Shown here: positions 6,995 to 8,240 of the stretch, in pieces
Position numbering within the stretch: the first letter of the stretch is position 1
Layout: each line of letters opens with the position of its first letter
NCBI GenBank assembly: GCA_014378185.1
Contig: JACMOE010000549.1
Span: 1-8,240 of the forward strand
Source of the DNA: Gemmatimonadaceae bacterium
GTDB taxonomy: Bacteria > Gemmatimonadota > Gemmatimonadetes > Gemmatimonadales > Gemmatimonadaceae
DNA length: 8,240 nucleotides
Direction: 5' to 3'
The notes under the pieces: generated by a model
Told to the model about the DNA's origin: nothing
Databases searched by the model: none
Seen by the model: only the letters and a program-made list of their open reading frames with translations
Program-made: the position numbers and the translations under genes

Positions 6995-7390
6995 TCATGC
7001 GGCCCACTGACACACCGTTTCATAGCTGTGGTGTTCCCATGTCGCGCCCCCATCGTAGCTCACGACCAAATCGATTTGATAGCATCCGCCGCCCGCGGCT
7101 GGGCCGCTACCGCCACCAGACCCGACCGCAACAATCGGTTCTGGATGCATGCACGGGTAATAGTCCGCCGTTGCGACGCTTAACGCAAGATCCAACCCGG
7201 CAAGCGCAATTTGCAAAACGATCGCGGCCCCGCAAGTGAGTCCGAGCGTTCCCGTACACGCGATAATGGCAGCGGCGAGAAGGCTGGCGCCGGCAATCTC
7301 AGCTGCGGTCGCACTTGCCAACAGTGCGGCTACGCGAGAGCACGACGCATCATCAAGCGTCGAAGCGAACAGCACATCCAGCTGGACCAA
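6995..7390 (-). CDS. Cysteine/glycine-rich small hydrophobic protein, copy 2
   Basis: This 131-residue protein is not from a family I recognise. I place the start at TTG 7390 because AGGAGG lies upstream (13 nt away, rather long); GTG 7375 is an alternative, and the frame stays open upstream to 7507. Layout: a short head with LDVLFASTLDDASC, a long Ala-rich hydrophobic region (residues 20-75, room for one or two membrane helices), Y-Y-P-C80-M-H-P-E-P, a Gly-rich linker (90-102), then C103, VVSYDGG (109-115), C127 and a final Ala-Ala. C80, C103 and C127 match copy 1 exactly in spacing, so the C-terminal 52 residues look like a small disulfide- or otherwise cross-linked domain. A secreted or processed peptide is a hypothesis. 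The 5' part overlaps, antisense, the frame leading into the helix-turn-helix protein. Confidence 0.62.
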   Translation of the reverse strand: MVQLDVLFASTLDDASCSRVAALLASATAAEIAGASLLAAAIIACTGTLGLTCGAAIVLQIALAGLDLALSVATADYYPCMHPEPIVAVGSGGGSGPAAGGGCYQIDLVVSYDGGATWEHHSYETVCQWAA

Positions 7391-7832
7391 CCTTGAGAGC
7401 GATCCTCCTACCCGGCTGAATCCGGACGCAAGCGTTGCCGCTGAACTCCTTTTCAAGTCGCCGTCACGAGCGCGAACGAGTTCTGACGTCGCACGCTTGG
7501 CGGGCATGACGCGCCGTTCGCTGTATCGTCATGCGGCGACCGTCGGCCTCCAGCCTCGGCTCCTCATTGATTGCGCTCGACTCCTGCGCGCGTACAGCAT
7601 TCTGCGCAATCCTGGTAGCCGTCTAAAGGACACCAGTGCGAAGCTTGGATTTGCGAGTCCGGAGACGCTCAGTGAACTCCTGCAGGAGTGGACTGGCCAC
7701 ACGGTGCGAACCATTCATCAGGGGGTGCCGCCGGTGGTGTTTGTTCGACTTCTCTCGGCTAGGCTCCTTCGGACCACGCATAAGAAGGGAGATTTCGAAG
7801 ACCCTCACGAAGCGATTACGGAAACGGTGTAA
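7236..7832 (+). CDS. AraC-type helix-turn-helix protein, N-terminus doubtful
   Basis: The C-terminal half is an AraC/XylS-type DNA-binding domain with two helix-turn-helix units. The first is around SSDVARLAGMTRRSLYRHA (M91 in the turn region) and the second at about residues 130-154 (LKDTSAKLGFASPETLSELL), followed by QEWTGHTV, the usual end of this domain. It probably binds DNA as a transcription regulator. The only start codons upstream in frame are GTG 7236 and ATG 7266, both without a ribosome site, and residues 1 to ~70 look low in information and run antisense to copy 2 (6995-7390). No sensor or receiver domain is visible. I trust coding from about 7420 on. The 5' part may be an artefact of a truncated gene or of an unusual start. 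Control of the adjacent minus-strand genes is possible but unproven. Confidence 0.55.
   Translation: MSPSVPVHAIMAAARRLAPAISAAVALANSAATREHDASSSVEANSTSSWTNLESDPPTRLNPDASVAAELLFKSPSRARTSSDVARLAGMTRRSLYRHAATVGLQPRLLIDCARLLRAYSILRNPGSRLKDTSAKLGFASPETLSELLQEWTGHTVRTIHQGVPPVVFVRLLSARLLRTTHKKGDFEDPHEAITETV
7404..7409 (-). promoter_or_regulatory. Candidate ribosome binding site of copy 2
   Basis: The minus strand reads AGGAGG here, the full consensus, 13 nt before TTG 7390. Spacing is longer than ideal. It is the best ribosome site near this gene and is the reason for the chosen start. Confidence 0.4.
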
Positions 7833-7972
7833 AGGTGCATCAAGGGCACGCGAGAGATGTTCCGTGCGCTGCGTCAGAACTTGACCTCGCACTCGCTTCC
7901 ATCGTTTGCACGATTTGCGCAAGATGTTGATAACGTCACAAATCTCCGGTGTTTCTGTCGCAAAAACCCCCT

Positions 7973-7981
7973 TGCTACAAT
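7973..7981 (+). promoter_or_regulatory. Candidate extended -10 promoter
   Basis: TGCTACAAT contains TACAAT (7976-7981), one change from TATAAT, with a TG one base before it, as in extended -10 promoters. The -35 region (near 7952-7958) is weak. Transcription would start near 7988 and leave a leader of about 65 nt before the gene at 8055. Confidence 0.35.
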
Positions 7982-7984
7982 GCG

Positions 7985-8030
7985 CACGTGTACCGATTCT
8001 CCTAAACATTGATTTGCAGTCTCACGTGTA
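7985..8030 (+). repeat. Pair of 8-nt direct repeats CACGTGTA
   Basis: CACGTGTA occurs at 7985-7992 and 8023-8030, 38 nt apart start to start, and each copy contains the palindrome CACGTG. Both lie between the candidate promoter and the last gene. They could be operator half-sites, or chance given their length. Confidence 0.25.
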
Positions 8031-8054
8031 GAAACTGCGCGACGGAGAATACTG

Positions 8055-8240
8055 GTGTTCGATTCATTTGAGCGTGTGCGTCACCTGCCGTTCTTCACCG
8101 AGCTTGCATCGCTCGAGGAAGACGATCCCTCGTGGCGTGCGGTGAGCGCGGGTCTTGTGTTCCTGCGCCTGGTGGATGCATGGATCGATGGTGGCGCGTC
8201 GGTTGTCGCGGCGGATGGGTGGGGAGTGCGCTCTGTGGCG
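8055..8240 (+). CDS. Unrecognised protein, C-terminus outside the window
   Basis: The frame is open for 62 codons from GTG 8055 to the window end. GGAG at 8044-8047, 7 nt before the GTG, supports the start. The visible part begins MFDSFERVRHLPFFTELASL, then an acidic EEDDPSWRAV and LVFLRLVDAWIDGG. It is soluble-looking and helical, with no signal peptide or membrane segment and no motif I can name. Codon use is GC-rich like the left part of the window, which suggests a return to core-genome DNA after the accessory stretch. The candidate extended -10 at 7973-7981 could drive it. Confidence 0.7.
   Translation, partial: MFDSFERVRHLPFFTELASLEEDDPSWRAVSAGLVFLRLVDAWIDGGASVVAADGWGVRSVA

Noticed and set aside
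6718..7239. 173-codon plus-strand open frame
   Set aside because: Rich in Arg, Pro, Gln and Ser, antisense to copy 2 and the two-helix remnant, and no domain is visible.
7915..7922. TTGCGCAA palindrome in the spacer after the helix-turn-helix gene
   Set aside because: An 8-nt palindrome occurs easily by chance and has no second copy or adjacent promoter element.
7623..8009. 128-codon minus-strand open frame
   Set aside because: It runs antisense to the second helix-turn-helix unit and then into the promoter region; basic composition with no motif.

Overview
The window is GC-rich DNA that looks like a Gemmatimonadota (Gemmatimonas-like) chromosome. That assignment is inferred from the DUF1800/DUF1501 pair, the style of the AraC-type helix-turn-helix protein and the codon choice; no rRNA or other marker gene is present.

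Left part (1-5689) is ordinary cell-envelope gene content. A DUF1800 protein, cut by the window edge, is followed 23 nt later by a Tat-exported DUF1501 protein, the usual partner order for this pair of exported proteins of unknown function. A class A penicillin-binding protein (PBP1A type) lies on the opposite strand, and its stop codon directly abuts the DUF1501 stop. A lipoprotein with a polysaccharide-deacetylase (NodB-like) fold is divergent from the PBP gene across about 100 nt. Both of these envelope genes look intact.

Right part (5690-7832) is accessory in character. Base composition is less GC-rich by eye, the genes are short, some reading frames are broken, and little of it belongs to known families. 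On the minus strand it holds what I read as two copies of one small cassette. Each copy is a short hydrophobic protein with a glycine-rich, cysteine-containing C-terminus, followed by a small multi-helix membrane protein and then a perfect hairpin with a 3-nt loop. The two C-termini align without gaps over 52 residues (21 identities counted by hand) and share the cysteine spacing C-x22-C-x23-C and a final Ala-Ala. I do not recognise this family. A secreted or processed peptide with a membrane partner (export, anchoring or self-protection) is a hypothesis only. Copy 1 (6264-6524 plus the 4-helix protein at 5828-6217) may be frameshifted upstream. Copy 2 (6995-7390) has a membrane-protein remnant with only two helices (6739-6966). 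A plus-strand AraC-type DNA-binding domain (7236-7832) lies next to copy 2, overlaps it antisense, and seems to have lost or never had a proper N-terminus.

Right edge (7833-8240): a 222-nt spacer with a candidate extended -10 promoter and an 8-nt direct repeat precedes the first 62 codons of an unrecognised gene that leaves the window. No tRNA, rRNA, CRISPR array or transposase was seen.
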